64,000 nt of DNA, taken from contig NC_088677.1 of NCBI RefSeq assembly GCF_950023065.1, forward strand, positions 38,580,555 to 38,644,554. Reading direction: 5' to 3'. This DNA is from Planococcus citri (taxonomy: Eukaryota > Arthropoda > Insecta > Hemiptera > Pseudococcidae). The notes below the pieces were generated by a model. That model was not told where the DNA came from. It searched no databases and saw only the letters and a list, made by a program, of their open reading frames with translations. Both the position numbers and the translations under genes were made by a program. Each line of letters begins with the position of its first letter. Positions within the stretch are counted from its first letter, which is position 1. Shown in pieces: positions 25,801 through 37,800 of the stretch.

Positions 25801-28800
25801 AACCCGTTTTGAGCAGTTCTGGAGCCTCCAGCAGATTTTTGAAACTCGAAATTCCCACAAAATTCCATTAAATTGGAGTTGTAAAGCTAAAATTTATTCT
25901 AAAAACTAATTTCAATACGCTACGAAGTACTGCAGGTGAATTTCAAGTCGTTTTGGAGGCACCAGCGACTTTTTGAAAATTCCTGAAGCCTCCAGCAGAT
26001 TTTTGAAACTTTAAATTTTCACAAAATTTCATCAAATAGAGATGGAAAGCTGACATTTACTCTACACTCCAATTTTAACACCCTCTGAAAACGACTTCTG
26101 GTGGATTTCAAGTCATTTTAGAGCCTTCAACGACTTTTTTGAAAATTACTGGAGCCTCTAGCAGATTTTTGGAACTTTAAATTTTTACAAAATTTCATCA
26201 AATGAAATTTTTACAAAATTTCATCAAATGGAGATGGAAAGCTGAAATTTACTCAATACTTCAATTTTAACACCCTCTGAAGACGATTTCAGGTGGGTTC
26301 AAGTCATTTTAGGGCCTCCAGCGACTTTTTTGAAAATTACTGGAGCCTCCAGTAGATTTTTGAAACTTGAAATTTCCCCAACATTAATTTATCAAATGGA
26401 GTTTGCAAGCTGAAATTTACTTCGCAGACTACATGGTGGTTTCAAATGGTTTTGAAGCTTCCAGCTACTTTTAGGAAATTTCAATTTTCCAAAAAAACGT
26501 CATACAACCTTTCAAAAAGTTGCTGTAGGCTCCAAAATGATTTGAAATTCACCAGCAGTCAACTTCGTAGCGTATTGAAATTAGTGTGCATGAATGAATT
26601 TCGACTCTCCATCTTGGTTTGATAACATGAAATTAAACTTTTAGCAAATACTGAATCTTGTCAACGAATGTTCGCTGATTTCAATGTGTTTTTCAGTTTT
26701 TCTCTAGCTTCATTAGGTCAAAAGAAATTTCAGGATATGTCCTTAGGTTGGTAAAAATATAGGGCCGGTACCCCTATATTGAATCCGACTCGGAGGACCA
26801 CCTAAACTAGTTCATATGATGGACATCTTTTTCTTTTTCAACTGGAAAATTTCAGGGAAATTTCAAGTTTCAAAAATCTACTGGAGGCTCCAGTAATTTT
26901 CAAAAAAGTCGTTGAAGGCTCTAAAATGACTTGAAATCCACCAGAAGTCGTTTTCAGAGGGTGTTAAAATTGGAGTGTAGAGTAAATGTCAGCTTTCCAT
27001 CTCTATTTGATGAAATTTTGTGAAAATTTAAAGTTTCAAAAATCTGCTGGAGGCTTCAGGAATTTTCAAAAAAGTCGCTGGAGGCTCCAAAACGACTGGA
27101 AATTTACCTGTAGTACTTCGTAGCGTATTGAAATTAGTTTTTAGAATAAATTGTAGCTTTACAACTCCAATTTAATGGAATTTTGTGGGAATTTCGAGTT
27201 TCAAAAGTCTGCTGGAGGCTCCAGAACTGCTCAAAACGGGTTGAAACCGTTTCCAATCGATTTGGCATGTCGAAAATAGGGTATATCCCAAATTTCAGCT
27301 TTCTTGGTCAATTTGGTAAAATTTTGATTTTTTTCCCTCATTTTTGGCCTAAATTCGATTTTCAAAAATTCACCAAAAATCGAAAAACGCACTTTAGCAC
27401 TTGAAATTTTGACAGGCGATACATTTTTGCATGATCTTTCGATCTACCTTTGTAAAGTTTGAAAAATTTCATGCAAGTCCTATGTTGAAACGCAAAATCT
27501 GCGATTTCGGCTGACCTGTCAATCAAAATGGCCGCCATTTTGTAAGTAAGGCCAACTTTTTTTTTGGCAACTTTGCATTAAAATGTTCCTTAGGATGTAC
27601 CCTTTAAGAAAAATGTTGTCCCGGAGGATCGGCGGGGCGGGGGTGCAATTACTCCTATTGTCATATGCCGGACTATTACGTAGATGAGTCGGTAGGTTGG
27701 TGAGTGGGTATTTGAAAAATTGGCAACTATCAAAATTGGAGTCGAGTACACGTCCTCGTAAGCTCATCTTTCACTTCATCGTGAATGAAAAATTGATGAA
27801 AAGGTGTCTTCTAAGGTGTATGTACCCGACTCACTGAAAAGATCGTTTAGTGCACTTACTTAAGTAGATGATCTTTTTAATTTTGGTTCATTCTTTCTTT
27901 GTGGGAATGTGAAATGGAAAAAAATAAGAGTGGAATTGGCGGGAATTTTGGCAACGTCGAGTCTTCGATTCACGGCGGCCTGACATCCAGAAAAATAACT
28001 AACATGTAAGAAGCATCTCGTATAGTTGAACCGTTGAAGGAACGACCTTGCTGGTACAGCTACAGGGTCAGGTTGTACAATCGTACGTATGTATACATTT
28101 ACCTGTTATGGGAGTGCGCTTAAACATAATGCAGAAGAGTATTGGCCATTGGCATAGTATGCGATGATGTATACCTCGCGTTCTTTTAATGTTTTAATCC
28201 GCATACCGATAGGCTTTCGTCGAGGTACCTATAGAAGATGATGGGTTTTCCTCTATTCTCCGCAGGAATGAATTTTATGTAGGTACTTTACCTCGTTCCT
28301 CTCGCGTTACGAGATGCATAGGATCTGCTGTGACAATGACACGGGAGTGTAAAAATTTCAATATGCGTGGAATTTCTTTCAAGTTTCATTATTTATTAGA
28401 TAGGTATTCCTAAATGGATTGCACCATGGCTCATGTGTTACACGATTGTATTCTACATATATGTACCAACTTTTTTTCAAACCGCAATGGATTTGTTTGC
28501 AATAGGTGCCTATTTAAGATGAAAATTTTTATTTGATTTTACACATCCGACCATTAGTAAAAATTTGAAATGTTTCGAGGAGATACAGCGGAAGTCCAAA
28601 ATTCTTTACGCTGTGTACCTTACTAATCTTTAAATTATTTTCTGAAAAATGGTCATGAATTTTGAAAAAAAATTTACAATAGATACCTAGTACCTACAGC
28701 TACCTACGACTTGAAAATAATTTTTTTCTGCTGAAGGTACTGAACGAAGCGAGAAACAATAGAAGCTATCATCTCATCACGTCAGCTCTGTGTATGCACT

Positions 28801-30854
28801 AGGTACCTATTTTTCATCTCAAGTTGCGCAATTTTTCAATGAACTTTGCTCAAATTTGACTCATCCTGCTCTTGAAAATTGGGACCGTTTCTTAATAGTA
28901 ACTTCAATTTGTGTGTATTTAATTAAATACATAGATACTTAGATAGGTACTAAGTCGAATAATTTCAAAATTTTCAAAATTTGAGCGAATTTCATTCAGC
29001 GCATTCTGACAACGCTGCATCACATGGCACAGTTAAGAAAAATTTAAACGATGAAAATTTCTAATTTTTAATTTTTTGAGTTGTACATCAAATGGTAGCA
29101 ATCAATTTTGTGGAGTTTCATTTCATTTAATTTTGTTTTCTTTTTTTTTTACAGAACTAACAAATATCTCCAACGGTCTGCACTAACCAGGATTTGCGCA
29201 ATTGCTGGATTTTTTATTTCTATTCCCGTATTTTTAACTGGTAAGTTGGATGAAAAATTATGATTATAGGTATTCTATTATTTTCCTTTTTTTCGCCTTC
29301 AAATTAACAAACAAAAATGTTTAATTTAACGAAAATGCATACAATGCTATTTAGATGTATGTATTTTGCATGTATGTACATTTAATTTTACCTACTTAAA
29401 ACGTATGTACTACATACGTATAAATTATGAATAGGTATAATGGGTCATTTTGTTACTTTTGAAGAATTTCAAGAATCTTACTTACACAGTTGTAAAAAAT
29501 ATACTTATTTAATTTAATTACCTTAGACCTAAAATCGACGTTTCAATAATCCGTTTTAAAAAAATTTCCCAAAACTTGAAAATACTCGTAGGTATGTTAA
29601 GAATTTTTTTTCCAACCGATTTACTAATTTTGACAACGCAGTTATAACGTTATTTCCTCGAATAATAATATTCATCGAACCATTATATCGAAAACAACGT
29701 TGATGAGGTTTTATAAAAATGAAAATAAAAACACAAAAAAAACTTTTAGATAGGTATTAATTTTTTCACTGTGATCTTAAATTCTTAATACGCATTATGA
29801 TTCGATAAGAAATACATCATTGCCTTGATTTAAAACTGATCGCAAAATATATTATTTTTACTTTTTTTTCGCCATTCGTCGTTTACTCGGAATCAGTGTG
29901 CATGGTCGTTAAATTGCGTAATTTGAATTTTATAATAAGCATATAACGGGTCAGAGAACGATTCATGACCATGTACCATGAAACAATCTAAGAAACAGAA
30001 CTGTTTCACTAATTATTATTTTTTTTTCTTTAGGTGTAATTTTGTATACTTTTATACAATTCCATTCGACTCCTGCAATCATTACCAGCGTTTTAATTGG
30101 ATCTGGAATTATATTTTGTGGTTGCGCAATGGTACATAATGTCCTAGTTTGGCAAAGGGTGAGTCCTACCTATTACCTATTTGTACGTTGTATGTACATA
30201 CATATTACATACCTACACCTAGGTACCTATATTGTGAGTTTTTATAACGAATTATTTCTCTGATTGTTCGATTTTCAATTTCATAATAAGTGGGTACGTA
30301 CCAAGGGGGAAAAGGATTTAGGAGAGTTAATATGAGGAAACATTACATAATGAAATGGCTTTTGTAGGATTTCATTGTGACGCCTTTGTTTCCCCTATTA
30401 AAATCATGTCTACGAGAAAAACTAATCGTATGTTTAATGCTCGCTGTGAGGTGATTGAACCTACACGGTTATAATTATGGCACATATTTTATTCGATAAA
30501 TCAATGATTCATAAATTAATTTATATAAAATCAAATTTGTAGACTCGGTTGGTCGACTTTTGAAATTATTTTTACTTATTTCCTTTTGAAGTTTACAAAG
30601 TTGTGCGATTAAATTTTTAAACTCATTTTTTCCTGTAGGAAAAAACAAATGCCGTTAAAGCATTAGTAAGAAGACAGAGGTTACATCAGCAACTTGAATC
30701 GAGCAAACGATTGAATAGCAGTAAACTCGATGCCGTTGGAACCCGAAATACCAGTGCCACTGCTTTGAGTACATTGTCAACTTTACCACCGCATGTCGGC
30801 GTAGACATGAGTAGCGTTACTTCGACTCCGCACGAACTTTCAACTTTAGTTTAA
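19828..30854 (+). CDS. Four-span membrane protein with long cytosolic N-terminus
   Basis: Four coding exons join in phase: 19828-20849, 29155-29240, 30034-30158, 30639-30854, for 482 residues. The first 240 residues are polar and low-complexity (Gln, His and Asn runs, including HHHH and NNNNN). Four hydrophobic spans follow: about 247-272 (LGLLCLISLLLALLSLIFLL), 302-330, 350-378 (ICAIAGFFISIPVFLTGVIL) and 383-408 (SVLIGSGIIFCGCAM). The tail starts EKTNAVKALVRRQR. The layout recalls TMEM221-like tetraspan proteins, but I cannot name it firmly and no function is inferred. Splicing exon 1 to exon 2 needs a GC donor (AG followed by GCAAGT at 20850), since the nearby GT would give an immediate stop. 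ATG 19828 is the first in frame after a TAA at 19696. The 8.3-kb first coding intron carries a 2.3-kb palindromic element. Confidence 0.8.
20850..20855 (+). other. GC-type 5' splice site
   Basis: AG/GCAAGT is the consensus of GC-AG introns. Joining 20849 to 29155 restores an AGA codon and a hydrophobic continuation, while the GT four bases later leads to an in-frame stop. Confidence 0.7.
20870..25362. other. Left part of the 8.3-kb intron
   Basis: This is intronic AT-rich DNA rich in GTAGGTA/TACCTAC words. I find no exon or RNA gene. Short reading frames at 23381 and 24083 look random. The stretch 23365-23470 and 24840-25070 has sequence style similar to the neighbouring palindromic element, possibly old fragments. 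Confidence 0.4.
25363..27675. mobile_element. 2.3-kb palindromic (fold-back) element
   Basis: The ends TAGTCCGGCATATGACAATA and its reverse complement at 27656-27675 open two long arms, about 25363-26195 and 26845-27675, which pair almost throughout. A central loop of about 650 bases holds further copies of the same internal module. The trinucleotide TTA flanks both ends (25360-25362, 27676-27678), which fits the 3-bp TWA duplications of PIF/Harbinger elements. No transposase is present, so it would be non-autonomous. Each arm repeats a degenerate unit built on GGAGGCTCCAG and 'ATCTGCTGGAGG'. A 16-C run lies at 25395-25410; the matching site on the right arm is shorter and interrupted. A transcript through it would form a hairpin hundreds of base pairs long. 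Confidence 0.8.
25395..25410 (+). repeat. Poly-C run
   Basis: Sixteen consecutive C residues in the left arm of the palindromic element. The opposite arm has an interrupted G tract at about 27633-27653. Confidence 0.9.
27676..29154. other. Right part of the 8.3-kb intron
   Basis: AT-rich intron sequence ending in a long T tract and TTTACAG ahead of the exon at 29155. No further gene or element is recognised. Confidence 0.4.
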
Positions 30855-31470
30855 TATTTCAAGGTAAACAATCTCATCCACATCCAGGAATTTTCTACCA
30901 AAGTTTTTGTATAGCCTTAATTAATGGATGACATTTACCTTTGCCGCTAAAATGACATTAAAAAAATATTGGGTACAAAACGAATGTTAACAAATGAAGT
31001 AGGCATGCTAAAATCATTCTATGAAATACGAAAGTTGAATTTTTATCTTTTTATAGAAAAAATTTCATCACCTGTCCTTTGATTGGATGTGTATGGAATT
31101 GAGGCGGTCGATCTGCCGATTGAGTAGCATTTTTTATTGTATCAATTTTACGAGTTTTGACTGTGTTACTTTATATTTAACGTTTTATGTACAGCTGTAA
31201 ATTTTCAAAAGAAACATATGTACTTATTCTAAGAAATTTTATACTCTTGATTATTTTATAAGGTGTTATGTTAATATGATTGGACTGTGATTTTTTTCGA
31301 ATTCTTGCCTTCAGCAGTATTAGATACCTATACTTTTATTTATTTATTTCCTTTTGATTCGTGTGCTTATATAATGAGATATTTTATATAAATCCTTATT
31401 TATTTTTTAGTATCCGCGTAATTTTTTATTTACCTCTATATACATATGCTTTTTCGCATCACAATTTTCA

Positions 31471-31476
31471 AATAAA
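31471..31476 (+). terminator. Candidate poly(A) signal
   Basis: AATAAA about 620 bases after the stop codon of the four-span membrane protein gene. It is the clearest canonical signal in its 3' region. Confidence 0.4.
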
Positions 31477-31549
31477 AATAATGGAAATCTTGATACTTAT
31501 TGAGTTTATTTGGGAAAAACATCAGGTAGGTACGATAATGTAATGAAAA

Positions 31550-34054
31550 GGAAGACAATTAAATATTAAAGTTTATTATTTATGCAAACTAAGATCCATT
31601 TTTCTGCTGGAATAAAAAAACAAATAAAGACAAGAATGCATAATATTGTGTCGTTTGACAATATATCATGATAAAATAATTAAAATTTTTTAGTATAAAA
31701 GAAGCGTTTTAAATCAACAAGATAATAATATGCTTCGGTACGAAGTATGGAATTCTTATAATTACATTATGTAATAGGTACATAGATGTTTTTCATTTAT
31801 GCAGATTTGCGAATCAATATGCGTTCGTCCACAGCCAAAAAAATCATTAAATATATATATAGTTTTCCATTCAATAGGTATGTTTCAAAAATAGTTCAGT
31901 CTCACAAATTCGTTTCGAGTTTAACGTGAATGATGGTTGAAATCGAACAACACTCGATGCTACATATGTATTTCTACCATTTAGGTAACAGAAAATAGAA
32001 ATACTTATCTGAGTAATATGTAAATGTAACTATAGGTATCTACTCGTAATTAGAAAGTATAGTTATGTTGTTCTTCGATAACAATTCACAAAATTCTAAC
32101 AAGGAATAGAAAAGAAAAAGAAAAAAAAATGTTATAAAAAATAAGTACATAGTACATGTAATAAATAAATTGAGTATCCCCTATATTCTTCAGATCACTT
32201 CTGATTCTAAAACCCTCAACTCATCTCATTATTCAGGTTAGTGATTTATCTCATCTCAGGTCGGGTCATTTCCTTCAGGACAGTGGCTAAGGCAACCTAA
32301 CCTACGTTATACGTACTATTTTTCTATTTCTAAAACAGTAATCAATGGGGGAGGGGGGAGGGGACTACAGTAAACAAACGTTTTTCAATCAGTCCACCGT
32401 CCACCGCTTCTTTTCAAACCAAAGATTAGGCAAACTTGCATACATCAACTCAGCATAGATTGCACTTTGGTTGGCAAAAAAAAAGATGTCTACCACAAAT
32501 AACAGTATTACACCTTGAATAATAATCGATCTCATGACCTCACTAGGGATCTTTATAAAAATAAATAAATAGGTATACATACGGTGTACAACTGTACATC
32601 GGTAAGATATAATTAATAAAAAGAAAGACTAACATTTAAAAAAAATGTAGGAATACTCATACAGATATTGCTTAAAAAATTTAAAGAAGATATTTTCACT
32701 TATTGCTTAAGAAATTATGATAAAGTTATTTGATAACTTGATAACATATGGGTTTGGGTTTGGGAGATACGTATCTTGGTATAACCAACCCCATACCCAT
32801 TCGATATGCTTTCATTTAACAATAGGCAGTTTTATTTGAAAATACCTAGGTATGTATACTTATAATCAATTATTTGCTTTTGGTTCATTTTAAATAAATC
32901 ACAAACCTTTTGTGCCGAAACACCATAATAAAATAAGACCTACCTAACTTATATTTCACTCGCTTCATCTTTAACAAAAATTAAGAATTTATTGCAGTTA
33001 TCACATATTAAGTTACAATTTTCAACAACACGTGAAGAGTAGAAGTTTTCCAACTCCATTGAAGATCAGTTGGTATTTAGGAATAACTCGGAAGTTCAAC
33101 TTTTCATTCTTTCATTTTTACAAAGACACGGTTTGAAAATGGTCAAAATTTCGTTCAAAAATCCAGTCAATTCAAATTATAGAAACATGCAACTATCAGC
33201 ATCAATACTTCGTGATGAATGCAGAAGCTCGTTTACTAAATAACAGAATTTGTGGGATATTTTCAAATTAATTCTATAACAGGGATAATTTATTGTTACT
33301 TATTCTTATAACGTAATATGTGTTGCACTGAGCACGGAAATTTTGGTTTCAACTTTTAAGTGTGGGTAGTTAGATAGTAGGTACTCCTTAGTCCTTTTAT
33401 TGAAAAATTCAAATTTTCAACTGGAGTTTTAAGACTTAAAAAATACTTATAATGGTAATAAGTCACGTATTACAGTTATTTGACTGAAAATTATTACCTA
33501 TTTAAAAATTTGTGTCAAGCTCTTTATGTTAGGTAAATATTAGATAATAAAATCGAATGGAGACAAAAACAAAAGAACAAAGATATTAAAACAAATGAAA
33601 ATAGGTAAATGAAAAGTTTTTTCTAATAAAATGCTAAAAAAAATTATGTAAAAAAATTCAGGTAGTTCTAATAAATAAATTAATTAATTAAAAAAAAAAA
33701 AAAAAAAAAAACTGTCAGAAAATATTAAAAGCATGAGAATGTAAAAATTATGAATAAGTAAGTATGATAAAAACAAATGAAAAAAGCAACCATAATTACT
33801 CTCATGTTGAAATATTCTTTGAATTCACGTCGTCATTTTATCGTAAGACCATTAGGCTATTACCTATACCAGCCTACAAGTATGAGTATATGTACTAAAA
33901 AAGATGGTGAGAAATTAGCACCAAAGAATTTTACGCGTGTATAGAAGAGAAATTTCATTAAAATTGATACTATACATTATAGTTTCGAAAAATAAGACTA
34001 ATTTTTCCTTTTCTAAAATTAATTTTGAAATTATGAGCATGTGTAGCTATTTAC
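31550..34054. other. Convergent intergenic region
   Basis: AT-rich sequence between the membrane protein gene (+) and the VWC gene (-). It includes a 22-A run at about 33690-33711 and a purine tract near 32346-32363. A 63-codon minus-strand frame at 32389-32580 is not supported by any family or splice pattern. Confidence 0.4.
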
Positions 34055-34823
34055 TTAACCTCCCATGAAGGTAAATATAGAAAATAGACCAACGATGGAG
34101 TAAATAGAAAAAGATGATTTTATTGTGGAAGAACTTGAACTTTTGCGTCGTTTGATCGGTGGTTTCGGAGGATCATCTAAGCAAATGAAATCGCAACAGT
34201 AAAGGCCATTCTCGTATTTATCACATCTCTGTAAATTGCATTGTTCAAAATTAGAATTCACACAAATTATCCAATTGAGTTAAGTAGGATAAATCCCACT
34301 AGGCACTAATAATAATTGTGAATAGCGGGGGTGACTTACAAACAAACACAGAAAACTAATCTATACCTACCTATATTTATTTCGTGGTGTTTTATGCAAA
34401 CGACCAATGTACCTACAATGTAGTATATCAGTATATGTAATAAGTCCGCAGGAAACTCACAGTTCATATTCAAAAATTGTCAGTCACACAGTTTGTGCCT
34501 TCGACTGACCCCTTTATTAAAATAATTTTTTCTATCTTTCTCATGCAACATTTTTTCTATTGACGTGGCCTGGTTTTTAGTTTTGATTTTACGAAAAATC
34601 CTATACTTACTGTAGGTGGTCCCGGACAGAAAATTGTTTTACACCACATTGGTGAACCATGGTAACATACGCAAGATGAACACACATCAGGTCCTGGTAC
34701 ATATAATAAACCGTGTAGTATTTGATTGCCTTCGAAATCGGTGCAGTTTTCTTCATTATCTTGAGATACTACAAACAGTGCATAAGAAATGCAGATGATT
34801 AAAATACGAGATATGTAGTTTGC
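34055..34823 (-). CDS. Small secreted or anchored VWC-domain protein, first exon not located
   Basis: Two minus-strand exons, 34823-34611 and 34228-34055, join in phase 0 and give 128 residues to the stop. The first begins after an acceptor (TCTATAG) with a hydrophobic stretch, RILIICISYALFVVSQ, fitting the core of a signal peptide. Then come ten cysteines in the von Willebrand factor type C order: NC, VC-SC-VC, WC, FC, RC, YCC, IC, with the loop CVCYHGSPMWC intact. After the domain come PPKPPIKRRK, a serine run and a C-terminal hydrophobic segment (SIYSIVGLFSIFTFMGG). That tail could be a GPI-anchor signal or a membrane span. VWC proteins are extracellular, often BMP modulators, but no specific role is inferred. 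The ATG must lie in an upstream exon, because a stop precedes this frame. Confidence 0.65.
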
Positions 34824-37800
34824 CTATAGATGCGACAATAAAGCGGCATTTGTTTAAAATGTTGATCGGTGTTATGTTTATCTGCTGTGTAAGTTTACAC
34901 CAGGGTAGTTCCACAAATAAATTGTGTTTCTTTTTGTCCATGTCGTATTGTTATGTCTCAGGAACAACGAGTGTAAAAAAAGGGTACCTAAATGTTATCT
35001 TCACAACAATTTTTCACATAATATGAGGTCACCCAGGTCACAATGATAAACACACAGAAATGAAGTCGAATACCTAGGTAATAAAATATTTTTTTAAACA
35101 TCAGTTCACGGAGAAATTGAAAATCACGCTGGAAGCTCTAGAATAGCTCGAAACGGTAAAATTCCGATTCCGGAGAGGGTTTAGTACGAGTTTGTTTCAG
35201 GATTAATTTTCACCATTTTTGCTGATTAAGTGCGTATTTTTTAAAGGAAAAGAATCATTCAAGTTTTGAATTTTTAAAAGTTGACTTAAAATCGAAAAAT
35301 AAAATTTATGCAGCTGAAATTTTAGTTATGGGGATTTAGACTACACATATTATTCTTTTTCCAAAAATCGCGGTCTCATTTGAACTTCAAATCGAAGGCG
35401 GAGAATTGGAGTAGCTCCCTTGTGAGACCCATCTAATACATCAAATTTTCATTACATATTAGGCTATACCATGGCAATACCTATACCTTACTTTTCTGGA
35501 AGTGCTTTGAATAAAATTGTGAACTGATTTTGATTACCTGTTGTGCCATACTTCATAATAAAGGCTGTTTAAGCTTTGCTGTGTTACGTGTTTCAATTAT
35601 TGAATTTTGACATTTCTGCGCTAAGAATTTTCCATGCTGTGAATTTCCCAGCTAAGTAAGTAGATATGAATTTTCGCATTTCGCGCTGTGAACTTTCCGG
35701 ACACTCAATACATATCTATTATGTATTTTGTGAGATAGAAAATGATGCCACCAACTGCTAAGCAACTGCATAAAATTTTATAAAAGCTTCCTACCTAACA
35801 ACAATTTTTTTATAAAGTTTTATCAGATTTGATAAAATTATATCAAACTCTATAGGGTTGCTCTTACACATTTAAATAAAACTACAAGAAAGTACAATGG
35901 ATGTTCCATGGCAGGCCATGGGGCCATTGGGAGCCATGAAAGGGTTATATACATATAGGTATGTGGGTACAATTTTATATATTTATAACTTTATAATTAT
36001 GTGCACGTTTATCAAAAGTAGTACACAATTTTACACGATTTTACGCAGTGTTATGAAATTTTATAAAATATTTTCCCGGAGATTATCAGTTCTACTTCCC
36101 GCACTAATGCACCTACTGAACAGGAAGTCAGCATCCGGTGTATTTCGAATTTTTCCGATAAATTTTAAATTATTTACAGTGGATTTCAAATCAATTTTAC
36201 GGAGTTTTTTTTATCAGTGGACGAATACTTGATTTTTTTTCTATACACGACCTAAAACCTGTGGTGAAGTAATGGTACCTACTTATATTTTTTTTGTAGA
36301 AGTATGGCCAGACCAAACAGAGCCTAAAATTGGTGATGACGATGAGAGATTGCGCGTATTAGGTAAAATGTAGGTAGTAAGATACTTAAACGATCCAACT
36401 CAAAAAGTTCAATTTTTTTTAAATTTTGAAAGCATGTAAGTAAGTGAGTTATGTATATTCTTGGAATTACCCAGCTAGATAATACACAGCTTCAAAAACG
36501 TCCTTACGAAGTTATGAAAACATGTTTACCATGTCGTCCCAAAAAAGGAATGAATGAAAAATTATACAAGTAGGTAGGTATATAGAGCTAAATCGAAAAA
36601 GGTACGATGATACGTTTGAGATAAGAAAATTAAGTAGGTAGGTAGGTAGGTAGATAGATACTTTTCAAACTTTTCTCTCCCAAAACAAAGCAAAAGAGTT
36701 TGGAGAGTCTGTTCAATAAGGTGATTTTTTCAGTACCTATAACTAAAATGTAAAAATTAGATCTATAAATTAAAATTAAGGTCAAGAATCTCTCCACTTC
36801 GCCTTTGTTATGTTACTTCAAAAGAACAATTCACATTTTCGAAGGAAAAAACCGAACCATTGTTTCACCCTCACACTAAATTATCAAGCTTTTTAAACAA
36901 AGTCTCAGGTTTCTGTTTTTAAACACAAATGCATTTCACTTATTGAATCAACGCTGACTCTTGAACCTTTAAACGTTACACTCACTCTCAGTGGTACTCC
37001 ACAGCGGCGATATAATTATAAACCATGATGAACACAACTGACAACACGACCATACGTGCTGTAATCTTTATTTTCACCAAGTGTTTTTAGTTTTTCTTCT
37101 AATAAACAACATTTAAAAGATGTAGGTCAAGAGAAAATTTTTTGGAGCATTATCGATACATGTTGAGGTGCCCACATAGGCATGCTCAGTTTACAATATT
37201 TGCTCTTTCTTGACCTAATTTAATATAATTTAGATGCGTTACCAGCAACAGAGGACTGATTTTTTTACGCATCCTGAATATGATCGCTGTTGATTAAAAT
37301 TTTCATCATATGGATACTATGCGTCTTCGAGCAGTTTCAAAACCCAGCCAGTCAACAAAATAGAATTCGTATACTACACGCTATGAGAAGAGCGATGCAA
37401 ATCATACAGAATAGACTACAATAAGAGATGAAATAAAATAATGCTCTTTTAGTCTGCTTACAAAAATTGCAAGGTGGAAATAATACATTTGTATACACTA
37501 CCTAAACTTTTTCCATTTCTTTAGCATTTGAACAAATGATTTTACCAACATTGAACCCTTGGCAAAAGTTGTTTGCGAATTCAATGAACATTTATCCTTC
37601 AAAATAATTTTCTAATCCATAACGCACATTTAAAGTTAGGTACGTATTTCACAATAGTAGCTGTGAAATAGGTATATTTTTCTTAAACTTCATATAGGCC
37701 TAGGCCAACTGGAATTAGGTAAGTACCTAGGTTACTAATCAAGTATGCGTATTTGTGCGTGTGTTTTAAATTTAATTTACTCGTAAGTAGATACAATAAT

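Noticed and set aside
32389..32580. 63-codon minus-strand frame with a hydrophobic stretch
   Set aside because: Isolated and AT-rich, with no splice structure or family resemblance.
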